Source: Ostrinia nubilalis (lineage: Eukaryota > Arthropoda > Insecta > Lepidoptera > Crambidae). From it: DNA of 64,000 nt. The notes under the pieces were generated by a model, which was not told the origin of the DNA, did no database searches, and worked only from the letters and a program-made list of their open reading frames with translations. Below, piece after piece: positions 11,267 through 23,129 of the stretch. The stretch covers positions 250,501 to 314,500 of the forward strand of contig NC_087112.1 of the NCBI RefSeq assembly GCF_963855985.1, read 5' to 3'. Every line of letters starts with the position of its first letter. Position 1 is the stretch's first letter. The position numbers and the translations under genes are program-made.

Positions 11267-11722
11267 AAACCGTATATTTTGAACTGAATATTTTTTTCTT
11301 TCTTCAATTAATTTAACAATAACCACACTGAATAAATCTTATTACCAGTGCAACGCCAAACATGTTATTACAAACACATCTACTCGCACGGAACTACACG
11401 TTTATACGAAACTCCCTGCAAACAGCGTTTAGGGCTGTTATTTCCACTGTAAAATTACCCCAGTGTTTGTTCTGGAAACGTCTTTGCTTGAGATCTAGAT
11501 TGTATTTACTGCTTGTCTGTGAATATAAACCGACTAGATTTCTCTGACGTTAATTTGCGACATTGATTGTCACTTGAAACAAATGAATCTAATGCTGTAG
11601 GTTGTCTCTCTTTGTTTATTAATTTGTCAACAGTGACAAACAAAAATATGGCGATGCTTAAAGAGTATTCAAATACTTGGAGAAAGCTACAAACACTAAC
11701 GGAATGTTATAAAGATCAACTA

Positions 11723-11790
11723 AGGCTGAGTTGCACCACCTAACTTTAACCGTAACTGTAACGATAACCGGTACTTATTGTATGTAATAA
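11723..11790 (+). mobile_element. 'GGCTGAGTTGCACC' MITE, left half
   Basis: It starts TAAGGCTGAGTTGCACCACC and continues TAACTTTAACCGTAACTGTAA with ACGATAACCGG, matching the left half of the copies at 15741 and 53641. The right half with the second inverted repeat is missing. Confidence 0.55.
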
Positions 11791-13207
11791 AAGAGAAAAG
11801 CGCTAAATAATAAATGCGGGCCTTTACATCAACTTATTATAATATAAAGAAGTTATTTATTGAATTTCTAAGTTATTGTCTGCACGAAAAATTTCAAAGG
11901 CTATTTCATTTTAGGTCTTGCTTTTTTGTAACTTATACCTGCTTATTCTATACAAACTCCTCCCCAGTTTCGCGTAAACAATTTGTATCAGCATAATTTG
12001 ATTCGATTCTCATGGACATTGCCTTGTTACTCGCACTTATTCCCAATCTTATCTCAAAACGAAAGTCAATTGACGCGATTTCTTTGTGCCACTAATTGCG
12101 GTGACTCGCCGAGTGTTCTGCAAACGTTTGCCGGCGCGCGAACATTGTTCTCGAGTCGAGAGCGCTCGCTGCGAATGTTTTATGAGACAAATTGCTTGCG
12201 TAGACTCGAGTGGTTGGTTTTGTCGAAAAAACAAATATTGTGATTATCTATTAAGAGTAAGAATCTCGTTGCATACTTGAAGATAAATCTGTGTTATTTT
12301 GTAATTAACAATTGTTACTAAATACTTATAAATAGGACACCTCGCTGTCCTCAGTTTTTGTGGGTATAGGGTGAAAAATGTATCCACGTTCATTACTTTT
12401 TACCCGACTGCGCCCGAAGGATTATGTTTATGTTTTTCTAGTGTATGTAGGTTTTGTCATACAATAGTAGGACGTGTAGAGTTAGAACTACATGAGAACT
12501 AATAACTTTTTATAATGCGAGTTAACAAAAATTTTTATTGGATCTACTTATTTATTGTGGTCCATCTTGCATAGTAAAGTGCTCAGATTACCGAATTACT
12601 CATAATTCTCCTTCCCACGGTTGGGATTTGTGTTTAAAAAACCCAAATCAAAACATAAAATCATGCCGAATCATGCTACAAAAAAATAAAACAAGAGTTT
12701 ATACAATTATCTTGTAGAAAATGTATAAGCGCGTCCTCAATTTGAGGACAATGCGTGAGAACGTTTGCGATCCACTCGGCGACACTTGCACAATTAATTT
12801 GTTGACGGGCCCCGCTCGCCGCCGGCGCTACAGAGCTCTGATATAGGTTGCTTTGCATTTGGAAAATTATTACTTGTACACAAAATCATCACAATAGCAA
12901 TTTCTTAAATTTTTATTTCTATGCTTAAATATTGCTATGCTTATGTGCGTGGTAGCTCCAACAGTCTCCTGCAGAGTATAGCGGCAAGGTTTGACGTGGA
13001 CAGTGCTATTATGCAGCACTGGACACGCGTCCATCTTACAAAGACACCAAATTGTCGTTATTTAATTATGTGTAGGTTATTGTGTGATTTACTAACATAT
13101 TTTCTAAGACCTTTGTTACTAACACCTTTATGAGCTATGCCTGAATTAAATACCTTTTATTTTATTTTATTTATCTAAATATTATTCACGATATTTATCT
13201 ACATCAT
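11791..13207. other. Unassigned DNA
   Basis: Two GC-richer spots (about 12110-12215 and 12760-12840) contain short overlapping open frames on both strands without recognisable products. No repeat boundary or RNA gene was seen. Confidence 0.4.
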
Positions 13208-13264
13208 CGTTCATTTCAGCCAAATGACGCCCATTGCTAGACAGTGGCCTCCCTCAAGGATTTA
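13208..13264 (-). mobile_element. RTE (CGAA)n-family 3' end, minus
   Basis: CGTTCATTTCAGCCAAATGA followed by GCCTCCCTCAAGGATTT is the complement of the RTE end FVQQWTSFG-stop. The CGAA tail is reduced to one unit. Confidence 0.65.
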
Positions 13265-13394
13265 CCTACACTATCATTAGACACGTTAGTAGCTAAATCC
13301 AATCAGTATTCAATGAGGTACTACTTTACTTGACCGCTCTAATTAGTTTATACTTGTAGGTGGTTCTAATACTTTGAGAAATAATTTAAATAGT

Positions 13395-13545
13395 TTATTC
13401 AGTACATAGGCCCTTTCCAGGGCAGCACGTCTCAAATATAGCTTGCCCTACCACCACTTCGGGACAACATAATAATATGGACTGGTGCTGAGAAGAAGTG
13501 GCGGAAGAAACTCAGTCACCTTTGTCAGCATCTTTTTCAATCCAA
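13395..13545 (-). repeat. Non-LTR 3' tail, minus, second subfamily
   Basis: Read on the minus strand: GGTGACTGAGTTTCTTCCGCC, then CAGCACCAGTCCATATT, GAAGTGGTGGTAGGGCAAGC, GGGCCTATGTACTGAATAAA. The plus-strand piece at 38605-38700 carries the same last part, ending GAATAAACTATTTGAATTTG. It is a sister of the tail family at 8943. Confidence 0.55.
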
Positions 13546-14348
13546 AACAGTAGTTTATATTCGTAGCTTACATGATACACAATAAGTGCGAGCTAGGCAG
13601 GTAAAATACACGCACTCTTGACATTGAAAATTTTATAATCATTTACTTTATAGTAATAATACTTTGTATTAACATAGCCAGGCGTTTTTTATTTCGTTAC
13701 TCTTTCAAAATCTATATGATTTTGTAGAATACTGAAACAACTTTTGACTGATCGTCATCAACCCAACCGTCCCAACCCAAACTCAACTTTCCGCTGTCAA
13801 TAGACGACGCACGAAAACAAAGGTTATGAATACGGCCCCTCTGCGAAAATTTCGCGCTATTATCACGGGCCGAGGGAACCTCATTATTCGGGACCTTGAG
13901 GTAAACACGCTGATGGAGTGGTGTTCCAGCTCTATTTGAGGAGGTTGCAATTAAAAGAACGGCTTAATAACTGGAGGGGGTGGTTTTGAGTAGCATTAGC
14001 CTAAATTAAAACATTGTTAGTCGAACTACTTACAACTCGATTGTGTTGTTTTTGTGTCCATTAATTTTGTTTTTCGCGATCTAATGAATAAGATCTTAGA
14101 AAAGCATTAATCCCAAAATTGTTCTAAAATAAGGCTAGTTAAAGGACATACATCATATCTAAACAACTAGGCAATTATAAAGCGAGACGAGGCACGATTT
14201 TATCGAGACAGGCTTCCATACAAAAAACGAATTGCTGAAAACCGCAGTCAAAAAGCAGACGCTAACAGCGCTTCAGAACTTAACACGTATTTTAAATACA
14301 CGTCATTCGCACTCATTTTCTGTAAATAAATGGAACTCGCATGTATTA

Positions 14349-14608
14349 GCAAGCTGAAGTGGCAATGGGCAGGAAACATAGTACGTAGAACTGACGGCCA
14401 TTAAGGCAGCAAGGTTCTGGCGTGGAGGCCACGTACAGGAAAGCGCAGCGTAGGACGTCCACCCACAAGGTGGACCGACGACCTCATAAAGGTAGCAGGA
14501 AGACGCTGGATGCAGGTCGCCACCAACCGGCCATTGTGGAAATAATTGGGAGAGACCTATGTTTAGCAGTGGAGTTCTATGGCTGAAATGATGATAATGA
14601 TGATGAAA
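14349..14608 (+). mobile_element. RTE (ATG)n-family 3' end, about 260 bp
   Basis: The end of an RTE polyprotein is recognisable in shifted frames: the block equivalent to LKWQWAGNIVRR, then VLAWRPRTGKRSVGRPPTRW, DDLIKVAGRRWMQ and the end before TGA. It is followed by an imperfect ATG tail. Indels break the frame (one near 14400). 5'-truncated, not functional. Confidence 0.75.
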
Positions 14609-15740
14609 TGAACCTCATGAAATGTTTCATTCAACCACAACACAATACCATAGAAATCAAAGACAGTTTAATATATTCGCCGTCATAGATTCGGTGCGTT
14701 AAACACACCTAACTATTAACTGCTGGCCCAAACTTTAAGTTAATATTGGACTTGGCAGTTGTATTAAACAATATTACTAAGGAATGCCATTCGCCAGGGG
14801 CCCGGCCTTAATTTGATATTATGACATCCCACTAGGGGTATTTACTTTAGATGTATAATCCACTCCGAACGTATCGGGGTGACGCCCGGAATTTATGGGG
14901 AGTTTTAGTATGTCGTTGGGGTGAAACATTTTCCAATTTGAGTGCTGTACGAGTAGACTCTACAGTGTAGAGTTTCAATTGAGAGGAAAAAAAACAAGTT
15001 TTCAATGAGTTCGATTCGATTTCACTAACGGCAATGAGCCGGGAGATCTATAAACTGCAGAACAACAAAAAATGGTCATAAAGTAAGTTCTATACGCTAA
15101 TAGCGTAATTTTTTTATCTTTTGACTTTTTTCGTAATAATGTTACATTGTAGCTGTTAAGCTTTTATGTAATTACGTTAATGTAAGATGCTAAGTACATA
15201 CTTATAAAGTATAAGCTCGAGCATTTGATAACACATTTTCACGCTTTGATCGTTAAAAAGAGGATAATTGTTTCCCAGAAACATTCGCTTTTTGAAGCAT
15301 TCGTTGCCTGAATATTTTTACGAGTTGCAGAATACATACATATAACACTAAGTAGAGGTCATCAAATTTTCACAAAACCGTGCAGTGAATACCCCCTTAA
15401 AAGAAAACATCGTGACTTTAAAATTAAGTGTCAAGAAAATCAGAAAACTCAGTATAAAGCGTTGAATTTTCACGTCATTATTAATAATGTAATAACCTGG
15501 CGTTTGTGAAAATCAACATAATCATAACTTTTATTGCTCATGGAAAATCTAAATCAAATCCACCCAATTTGGATCTCTCAAATCTGAATTAATGCAATAA
15601 AAATCTCGAGACAGCACTCAGGGAATAAAGCAGTTACTTCATAATAGAAGAGCTATGCTAGTAGCCTCTCTCTTTAGCTATAATAGTACTTATAAAGTGT
15701 AGCGCCTTCGTTGACCTTTAAGAAAAGGATTTATGCGTAC
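14609..15740. other. Unassigned AT-rich DNA
   Basis: No gene or bounded repeat was recognised between the RTE tail and the MITE at 15741. Confidence 0.4.
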
Positions 15741-15869
15741 TTAAGCTGAGTTGCACCGCCTAACTTTGACAGTAACTGTAATTAACGATAACCGGTGTTT
15801 TTAGTATGGAGTTTGACAGATTTTGGACGTTTGTCAAAGTTAAAGTAAGATGGTAAAACACAGCCTTAC
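15741..15869 (+). mobile_element. 'GGCTGAGTTGCACC' MITE, full length
   Basis: Ends are TTAAGCTGAGTTGCACCGCC and, inverted, AAAGTAAGATGGTNNAACNCAGCCTTA. The middle contains ACGATAACCGGTG, GTATGGAGTTTGACAG and TTGGACGTTTGTCAAAG. Six copies or parts occur in this window. The inverted ends are imperfect (ACCACCTAACTTT against ACCATCTTACTTT). Target duplication is probably TTA/TAA. Confidence 0.65.
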
Positions 15870-16731
15870 ACTTGCCGGAGAGTATTTTGGGAGTCAGAAT
15901 TTTTTAGGAACATCAGTGTGTTAATATAGAATTCGTAAATCAATCCAGCGTACATATTTGTCAGCATTTCAGATAGCTCTACATTTTTGGCACAATAAAG
16001 CACCTAGCTAGGCACTAATCTAATTGTGACAAAAATTTAAATCTTAAATGTTTTAACATACATAAATGAGTATAGTTGACTACAACTGGAGTACAGTTAT
16101 CAAAGAGAAAAAGGCTCTGAAAATTACTTAGTAAAAAGTAAGGTAGATAACACTTTTACCCCCAAATAGTTATTAACAGCTTAATAAATGAGACTTATAG
16201 TAAAACTAGCGGCCGCCCGCTACCACAGAATAATAATAAGTACTACGTACAGAAGTTTTACTTCGCGAAGGTATTTTAAAAAATGTATGCTCAATGTCAT
16301 TAACAATATGGTGTAATTTAGCCTGTCTCAAGAGTCAAGCACCATTTTGTTGACAAACGTGAGTGATCGGCACTGCGCCGAAGCTATAGGGCTGACTTCG
16401 GTAAAATGATGTGACGTGAGGTGCCAAACTGCGGAAAATGGCGGATAAAATACATGATTTAGCATGAATTATCATGAATGATATTAACTACTTATTTACC
16501 TCTCAGTGTCTTGAGGCAACTTAAAAAAGTACATTCTGTGTTTTTATTGTTATTTAGGCAGTTAAATACTGCACAGTATTCAGTACACCATTTTGTTTAT
16601 TTTCTTCCATCATACACAAGAATACGCGTGCGTGAGTCAATGTTCGCTCGTATGTGAGGCCTTGTCGAGTAGTATCCTGTAGGTGGGCCATCGTGTGTGT
16701 TTTGTTTTCGACGTAAACTCGCGGAGATGAA

Positions 16732-16921
16732 CAGGCCTGCCGCTACTTCGTACGCGCGGATCCCGTTTTACCCCCTTTAGGGTTGAATTTTGCAAAATTC
16801 CCGTCCTGCGTTCTAAAAGGAACCCCCATGCAAAATTTGAGACTCCTAACACATGTATTTTCTGAGATTTCGTGATGAGTGAGTCTGTCAATAAGTGACC
16901 TTTCGATTTTATAGATTTAGA
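16732..16921 (-). mobile_element. Helitron-like element, minus, diverged
   Basis: On the minus strand it starts A|TCTAAATCTATAAAATCG and AAAGGTCACTNATTGACAGAC, the same layout as 22321-22531, and ends with GGGGTAAAACGGGATCCGCG and CGTACGAAGTAGCGGCAGG. The terminal CTAG is lost. A short stray copy of such an end (CTAGCGGCCGCCCGCTACC) lies at 16206-16224. Confidence 0.5.
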
Positions 16922-17216
16922 TTAATTATTAATTCTTTGACCTAAATACCAAGTTTTGTATGTCCGTGTGAAACTACTGCACCAATTTCTATAACCGAGG
17001 TACACTTCCCCAATATTGGGGCCGCCCTCCGGCCCTCCCGAATTAACTTAATTACGGCAACTTCTGGAGCCCTCAGTAGTGAGGATTGTCGCCGATTGAT
17101 TGAGTGTTGGCATTGTGTTGGCAAACAGTTTGACTCCACGTTTAGTTACACGTGGAGCTTGACTGACTTGAGCTAACACCACAAGTCTACAACTTTTAAT
17201 TATCATTTCGTGTCAA

Positions 17217-17547
17217 CCGCCCCTGTGGTCTAGTGGTAAGACCACCTGCTTTAGACGCAGAGGTCCCGGGTTCGATTCCCAGTGGGGTCAGATTCTTCTG
17301 TTCGGTTTGGTTGGTGGTAGGGCTTGTTCTAAGTCCGCCTGACTAGCTACCACCATCTTACCTAAGTCTGTCGCCATAACAACAATGTTGACAACATTGT
17401 TGTGTTCTGGTAGTTAGAGGTAAGATAGCCAGTTCCTCCGTGGTTGAGGATTCCGGGTGAAGCTTGCTTCCACCTTCGGCCTGATAGTCACTTACCATCA
17501 GGTGAGATACAGGCCAAGAGCTTCCTCGTTGTGGATAAAAAAAAATA
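17217..17547 (+). mobile_element. tRNA-derived SINE, near full length
   Basis: The first 75 bases fold as a tRNA: A-box TGGTCTAGTGGTAAGACCA with a 4-bp D stem, a CTGC/GCAG anticodon stem, and a B-box GGTTCGATTCC in a T-arm. A roughly 250-base unrelated body follows, with AACAATGTTGACAACATTGT, GAAGCTTGCTTCCACCTTCG and GCCAAGAGCTTCCTCG, and then an A-rich tail. A second copy of the body lies at 54600-54797. The acceptor stem has one mismatch and the body runs on, so I call it a SINE and not a tRNA gene. Transcription would be by RNA polymerase III, and mobility would need LINE enzymes. Confidence 0.75.
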
Positions 17548-17708
17548 CTAGCGACCCGCCCCTGCATCGCACAAGTACAATGTATTCTACTTAAAAACCT
17601 ACCTTTTGAATCACTCACTTAAAAAAATCAAAATCCGTTGCGTAGTTTTAAAGGGCTGAGCATACATGGGGAACAGACAGGAAAACGACTTTATTTGTAA
17701 TGTAGTGA
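17548..17708 (-). mobile_element. Helitron, minus, abutting the SINE tail
   Basis: CTAG at 17548-17551 follows an A, so on the minus strand the element ends CTAG|T as Helitrons do. The 5' end on the minus strand is TCACTACATTACAAATAAAG (17708 leftwards). The inner blocks CAACGGATTTTGATTTTT and TTTAAAACTACG are typical of the short Helitrons. It begins exactly where the A-rich tail of the SINE stops. Confidence 0.6.
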
Positions 17709-20532
17709 AGTTATATTGGAATAATATTATAAATTTTTAGAAACGGTAAATACTGAAGTTTGAGTAAAAAATGGCTTACATGATTGTATTCAATATCATT
17801 TTTCTACCATTCCTTCTTTCTAATTTTGCTATTTGCTAGTAAAAAAAGCGACTTATGTATGTGGCATATTATCATTTTAAACGACTATATCGTTCGATAT
17901 CGTATTGGAGAAATCGTTAAGTTGGCTCTGTTAGCTTCTTAAGAATGTAATCTATCTAATTAGACGCTACTTACTACTAGAATTAATAATAATTAGAGTA
18001 ACCTTCATTCTACCTTAATAATACCACAGATAATATAATAATACTATATTGATTAAAACTAACATAATAACCGTGGCGTAGGTAGATAATGACGATAATT
18101 GTTTTACACGTGGCGGATTCCACTTTAAGCCATAATAACTTATCATGAAATCGTCAACGTCAAAAGTTATCCAAATTGAAATGTTTGATCAGCGCCGAAT
18201 AAGGAAACGAGCGAAATTATATTAAAGTTCAAACGGACTTACTTAACACGTTCTGCGAAGCCTCACAACTTGAGCAAACGCCTGGCGGGGACTTTCAAAG
18301 GGCTAAATGTCAATTAACGCAAAACAAACACGATTTTAAATTATCGTTAATTATCGCCTTAAGGCAATCTGCTTAGCGAAGCCGTAATCAGTTATGAGAA
18401 CTAGCTTGCTTTCGTAGATTTACTTCACATTAGAAATATTAATTAAATTGTAAAGTTATACATAAATGCTTAATTTAAACGAGTAGATTAGATACCTAGT
18501 TAGACTTTCAAACTGTCGACTGTCGTATTTCAAAATGAGGTTTTTGACACCACCAATCAATTGACGTACTTTTTAAAACTGTCAAAACGAGACTCTCCCA
18601 TAGATTTTGTATGGCAGTACTAGCCTGTGACGTCACTATTTTGTCAACTCAAACTACTTTAAAAAAAAAAAATGGAACCAAAAATCTTAATTTACAGGCA
18701 ATTTAAATTTAGCAGTCCGTGAATAATGTGTTAAAATAGACAGCTTCTTGTACGTTTTACTGTGGTTTTACCTGCAGTTAGTCAAGTTTTCTCTTTTTCT
18801 TAACCTTTGTCTTGGCACTTCAATCTCTTATAAATAGCATAACTTTATTTGCCCTAAGTTAAATTTCAAGCATGCCCAGCAAACAACGATACGAACTAAT
18901 TGTGTTTAACTCTCTAAGGTTACATAATTAATGTTCATTAACGAATACTTTCGATGGAGTTCGATTTAATGTTGACTTAGCGAAGTGGCTGAAATTTTCC
19001 ACGAACGGGCTTAGGGCGGCCGCAAGTCTGCGACTTGATTGATTACCTTTGTTCGGCTAATGATGCTTTGCAAATATTGCCCGTGCTCGAATCCCATCAA
19101 AAAATGTATATCCAAAGTTATTTCGTAATTTATGGACTTAACGGCCTTCATACTTCGAAGGAGCTTTTGTTTTGGTAGTATAAAGCGTATTTCAAGGTGT
19201 CAAAAAATTGTTGCTTACGAGTTGTTTCACTTTATAAGTTACAATTTATTTTCTTTCTTCTCTATTAAGAAATAAATGTTGACACGTTTTCTTGTACAAC
19301 ATAAGATTAGGATTCAGTAAAAATTATGACGACTGTAGTTCAGCTGCTACACACCATACAATTTAAGAACAAGAAGGTATGAAAAGACAATTTCTTAAAT
19401 GCATTGCCATAGCAATGTTAGTTATTTGAGCAGCACGTAAACTTAACAGCACAGTCTGCAGATAGATCAAATATACTGTGCTAACAGTCACAAGAGCTGA
19501 TTGAGTTAATCAGTTTGAAAAAACAAAGTATCTAGATAATTAAAAATTATAAGGAAATTAAAACGCCAATAAAAATATCGACTTACTTTATCAAGTGCAG
19601 CGACAAATCGCAAGTGTGCGTGCGCCCTCGCTCCAGTAAATCGAGTAAACTCTGGAATTCGGACAATTTATTAGAGTAACTGGATTGTTATCGGAAAGCA
19701 TTTTTTAACTAAACTATGCAATAACTCAGTGAAAACGTTATTCGATAGCCAAGATAAAGAATATCTACACCCTCCTATGGCGGACATAAATCTACTCTTA
19801 CTACTTTTCGCACTCTGTAATAAGCGAACGGTTTTATTTTACTTGGAGATAACTTGGCTTGAATACCTTAATGTAAATCTAGTTTAAGTACCCGTTTCAT
19901 TTTGATTCTAGAAACCTGTTTAATATTCTCTCTCAAATCACTCTATCTTGAATTATTATCATTTAAGGTAAGTCAAACTTCAAACGATGTTTCTTTAAGA
20001 TAAAATAAGTGTATACATCAGTCACTATCGTTTAATTACCATATTAGTTTAGGTACCAGTATTTCATAGAATTTACTTCGGTGTGTTTTTTGGTTATTAT
20101 ACACAAGCAGTGCATTTTTCAAATCTATTTTCCACTTTTCAGACACCATTCATATTATTGGGGAGTTACGTAGAGGTAGCGAACATAATGGGTATTCCAT
20201 TGTAAATGCATGAACTCTTAACGCTTAAAAGTGTAAAAAAATATATGAAAAAATGTTGCAATAACTTTTGATAGCTGAAGTTCTTTATCAAAAATAACAT
20301 TTCATTTTATTTGAAACGGGAACATGCGGATTCTGCCAAAAAAGAACGACGTATGAGTTGAACGGAATTTAGAGTATTGTCTCTCTTTTTTATAGTGCTA
20401 TTTTTTATTGTTTTATTTCGTGCCAATGCGAAACATCACTACTAAAGATCGCTATATTTTTTATTTATTTTTATTATTCTTCTGTTTTGGCCTAACATGG
20501 TTTAATTTCATAATGTAAACGGATTAATACTT
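17709..20532. other. Unassigned AT-rich DNA, the longest quiet stretch of the left half
   Basis: I see no gene, RNA gene or bounded repeat here. Short A runs occur (for example 18661-18671) and small open frames are no longer than expected by chance. Confidence 0.4.
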
Positions 20533-20682
20533 CTTGCAACTCACAAACGCGAGTGAGCTTTACTTGTGTGTGTACGTGCACATGCACATAACGATAGTGT
20601 AATGTCTAACAAAACTTTTGAAAAACGAACAGTAGCGAGCCACCATACATGTAAAGCTCACTCGCCTTCGTAAATTGCAACA
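20533..20682. mobile_element. Short inverted-repeat MITE
   Basis: The ends are imperfect inverted repeats of about 31 bases that share GCGAGTGAGCTTTAC (left, near 20549) and its complement (right, near 20651). The outer bases TTGCAA are also shared. The centre contains a GT/CA-rich patch. Target duplication is not clear. Confidence 0.5.
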
Positions 20683-21118
20683 ACTATACACTATAACGTC
20701 TAGGCTGGGGTATGTATGTATATTATGTACATTTTAATGTACCTTACCTATAATGATTCCTAAGCTAAAGAGCAACTTACTGGACGCAGTCCAAAATAAA
20801 CAAGATCGAAACATTATCTCTTGTAGATCAATATTATATTATTTACTTTTCTTTGATTGCACAACTAATGAATTCAGAAAACTATGTTTTACTAGTTCGA
20901 AACTAAACCCATTTGTAAATTTAAATCCGAATAATATCAGGCCTCGATTTAAAGTTAATTTGAACTGCGGTCGCTTTATGTTTTAGAGCCAAATTAATGT
21001 GTTTCCTTGGGTCGGGCCGCGATCAAATATTCAATTTGGAGCTAGACTCTGAATAACGAACAAAGCGTAGACAAAAAAATGCTATTCCTGATAGATTTCG
21101 GGATTAACGTATGTAACG

Positions 21119-21335
21119 AGTTCGTTCGTTCCTTCGTTTCAACCGAAAGACGTCCACTGCTGGACAAAGGCCTCCCCCCAAGGATTTCCACATAGACCGG
21201 TCCTGTGCCGATCGCATCCAGGTATCTCCTGCGACCTTCACCAGATCGTCGGTCCACCTAAAGTGGGAGGCCTACCCACGCTACGTCTTCCGGCTCGTGG
21301 TCGCCACTCAAGAACTTTCCTGCCCCATGTAACGG
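21119..21335 (-). mobile_element. RTE (CGAA)n-family 3' end, minus, about 215 bp
   Basis: It begins with the complement of the CGAA tail (TTCGTTCGTTCC) and runs back through the ends of WTSFG-stop, QDRS, DDLVKVAG, RPP and the SVG/VLEW blocks to GGGCAGGAAAGTTC. Small indels break the frame. Confidence 0.75.
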
Positions 21336-21470
21336 GTATTGATCAACAAATAAAAAATCTTTCTTGTGAACCAATAAACTGAAACTTAATGTTAATGTAC
21401 CTGTACTCTGTATTATAAGTTTGTGATGGGAAAAATAAACTATTTTATTATTTTTATTTTATTAATAAAG
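21336..21470 (+). repeat. Probable retroposon 3' tail
   Basis: The stretch ends in AAAAATAAACTATTTTATTATT with further A/T-rich repeats, like the ends of non-LTR tails elsewhere in the window. No family could be assigned. Confidence 0.3.
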
Positions 21471-21671
21471 CGCTATTTTTTTTAATACGACAATGGCTTT
21501 TTCATGTTTCTTGTAGTATTCATAACATAGTGAAGCGATCATGATTTTTGATTGTATGTATTAGATTGTTCACTGTCTTTTTAGGCACTGGTGGAGTTGT
21601 CTGCACTCTGGGTATTTGATCAAGTAGTAGCTTCAATGATTTATTTGCACTTCAGTCCCTTTTATTTATTT

Positions 21672-21906
21672 CATTGGTTCCCAAACTTATTTGAGACGCG
21701 CCCCCTTTCGACCATACAAAAAATTCCGCGCCCCCCCTCCTCCAGTCATGATTATTTATTGGTCGTATCGAGCAGTCTAGAATGCATTCTCTCAGCGGTC
21801 GCAGGTTTTTTATACTTAAGTACATAGGTACTATAAAATATGGTCCGCGCCCCCCTCTAAAGGTCTTTGCGCCTGGGGGTCGCGCCACCCACTTTGGGAA
21901 CCAATG
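21672..21906. mobile_element. hAT-like MITE with perfect 8-bp target duplication, copy 1
   Basis: It starts CATTGGTTCCCAAACTT and ends CACTTTGGGAACCAATG, inverted repeats matching over 14 bases. The flanks are ATTTATTT on both sides (21664-21671 and 21907-21914), the 8-bp duplication expected of hAT transposition. The inside has C-rich blocks (GCGCCCCC) near both ends and encodes nothing. A second member lies at 30044-30286. Confidence 0.8.
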
Positions 21907-22320
21907 ATTTATTTCCTTATTTAATTTAATACGGATTTTTTTAATACATTATAAAGCTGGTGACTTATTATACAACTATGTATTTATTTCATTCTCAATC
22001 CAAGTTAACAAAGAATCAAAGTGTGAAGTGAAGACAGGCAGTTCTTCTTCTACGCTCTTTTCGTTGGCCGCTAGACTGAAACGGGCAGATAAGAGCCACC
22101 AACAAAATAGACACTTTACGATATCACGGCGGCCTTTATGCAAATCGCAACTTTCATTGTTTACACTAATTGTAGATAACATGAGCCGCGATTTGAAAAT
22201 GTTACATAGGCGTTATTTGCAAACAGGTAGAGATAATGTTTTATGTTGTATTTTTTTATCGTTATAAAACTTCATTTTTTGTACAAAAGAAATCGTTTTA
22301 AATGTCATGAAATTATATTT

Positions 22321-22531
22321 CTAGCGACCGCCCGCGACTTCGTATGCGTGGATCCTGTTTTATCCCCTTAGGGGTGGAGTTTCGTAAAATCCTTTCTTAG
22401 CAGATGCCTACGTCATAACATCTACCTGCATGCCAAATTTCAGCCCAATCCGTCCAGTGGTTTGGTCTGTGCGTTGATAGATCACTATGTCATTCAGTCA
22501 GTCAGTCACCTTTGAGTTATGTATATTTAGA
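22321..22531 (-). mobile_element. Short Helitron, minus
   Basis: On the minus strand it starts A|TCTAAATATACATAACTC, has GGTGACTGACTGACTGAATG with a short GACT run, then GCCAAACCACTGGACGG-like and CATGCAGGTAGATGTTATGA blocks, a GC-rich GTCGCGGGCGGTCG and CTAG at the end. The same family as 57078-57290 and 16732-16921. Confidence 0.65.
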
Positions 22532-22641
22532 TTGTCAAATCCGTCACAGTTAAATTAACAACAAAACATTATACTTAGGTGCAAATAAATGCATTTTATA
22601 ATCAAAGCATTTTGATGCTATATCTAAATGAAAGTCCTATT

Positions 22642-23055
22642 TTCAACCGACTTCAAAAAAGGAGGAGGTTCGTTCGAGGTCTCAATTCGACCCGTATGTT
22701 TTTTTTTTTTTTTTTTTTTTTTTCTATGTTTGTTACGCGATTACTCCGCCAATTATGAACCGATTTGAACAAATCTTTTTTCGAAGTATAGGTAATACCT
22801 CAAGGGTGGTCCCATTTAAATTTAATAATAAAAAAAACAACCCCCAAGGGTGGAAAATTGGGGATGAACTTTTTTATACGCAATATCTCCGCCGATTATA
22901 AACCAATTTGAACGATTATTTTTTTGTTGAATAGGTATTATCAAAAGGGTGGTTTCATGCGAATTTGAAGAAAATATTTCATCCCCAAGGGTGGAAAATT
23001 GGGGATGAACTTTTTTATACGCAATATCTCCGCCGATTATGAACCAATTTTTTTT
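22642..23055 (+). repeat. 'CAACCGACTTC' repeat with a poly(T) tract and a 142-bp tandem repeat
   Basis: It begins with TTCAACCGACTTCAAAAAAG and GGAGGAGGTTC, then ATTCGACCCGTATG, a run of about 24 T (22700-22723), and ACTCCGCCAATTATGAACC. A unit of about 142 bases follows twice and in part a third time (starts at 22734, 22876, 23018). Each unit starts ACGCNATNTCTCCGCC and ends GGGGATGAACTTTTTTAT. A second copy of the left part lies inverted at 29460-29812. The class is not known to me. Confidence 0.6.
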
Positions 23056-23129
23056 GGTCTCAGTGTACTGCCTACCTTCAGTGGTAACATCAAGGTAATA
23101 ATTAGTTAACTAAAAAGCAAGAAATAAGT

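Noticed and set aside
17219..17291. tRNA gene, possibly Leu (TAG)
   Set aside because: The A and B boxes are good but the acceptor stem is mismatched, the long variable arm of tRNA-Leu is absent, and a SINE body with an A-rich tail follows directly.
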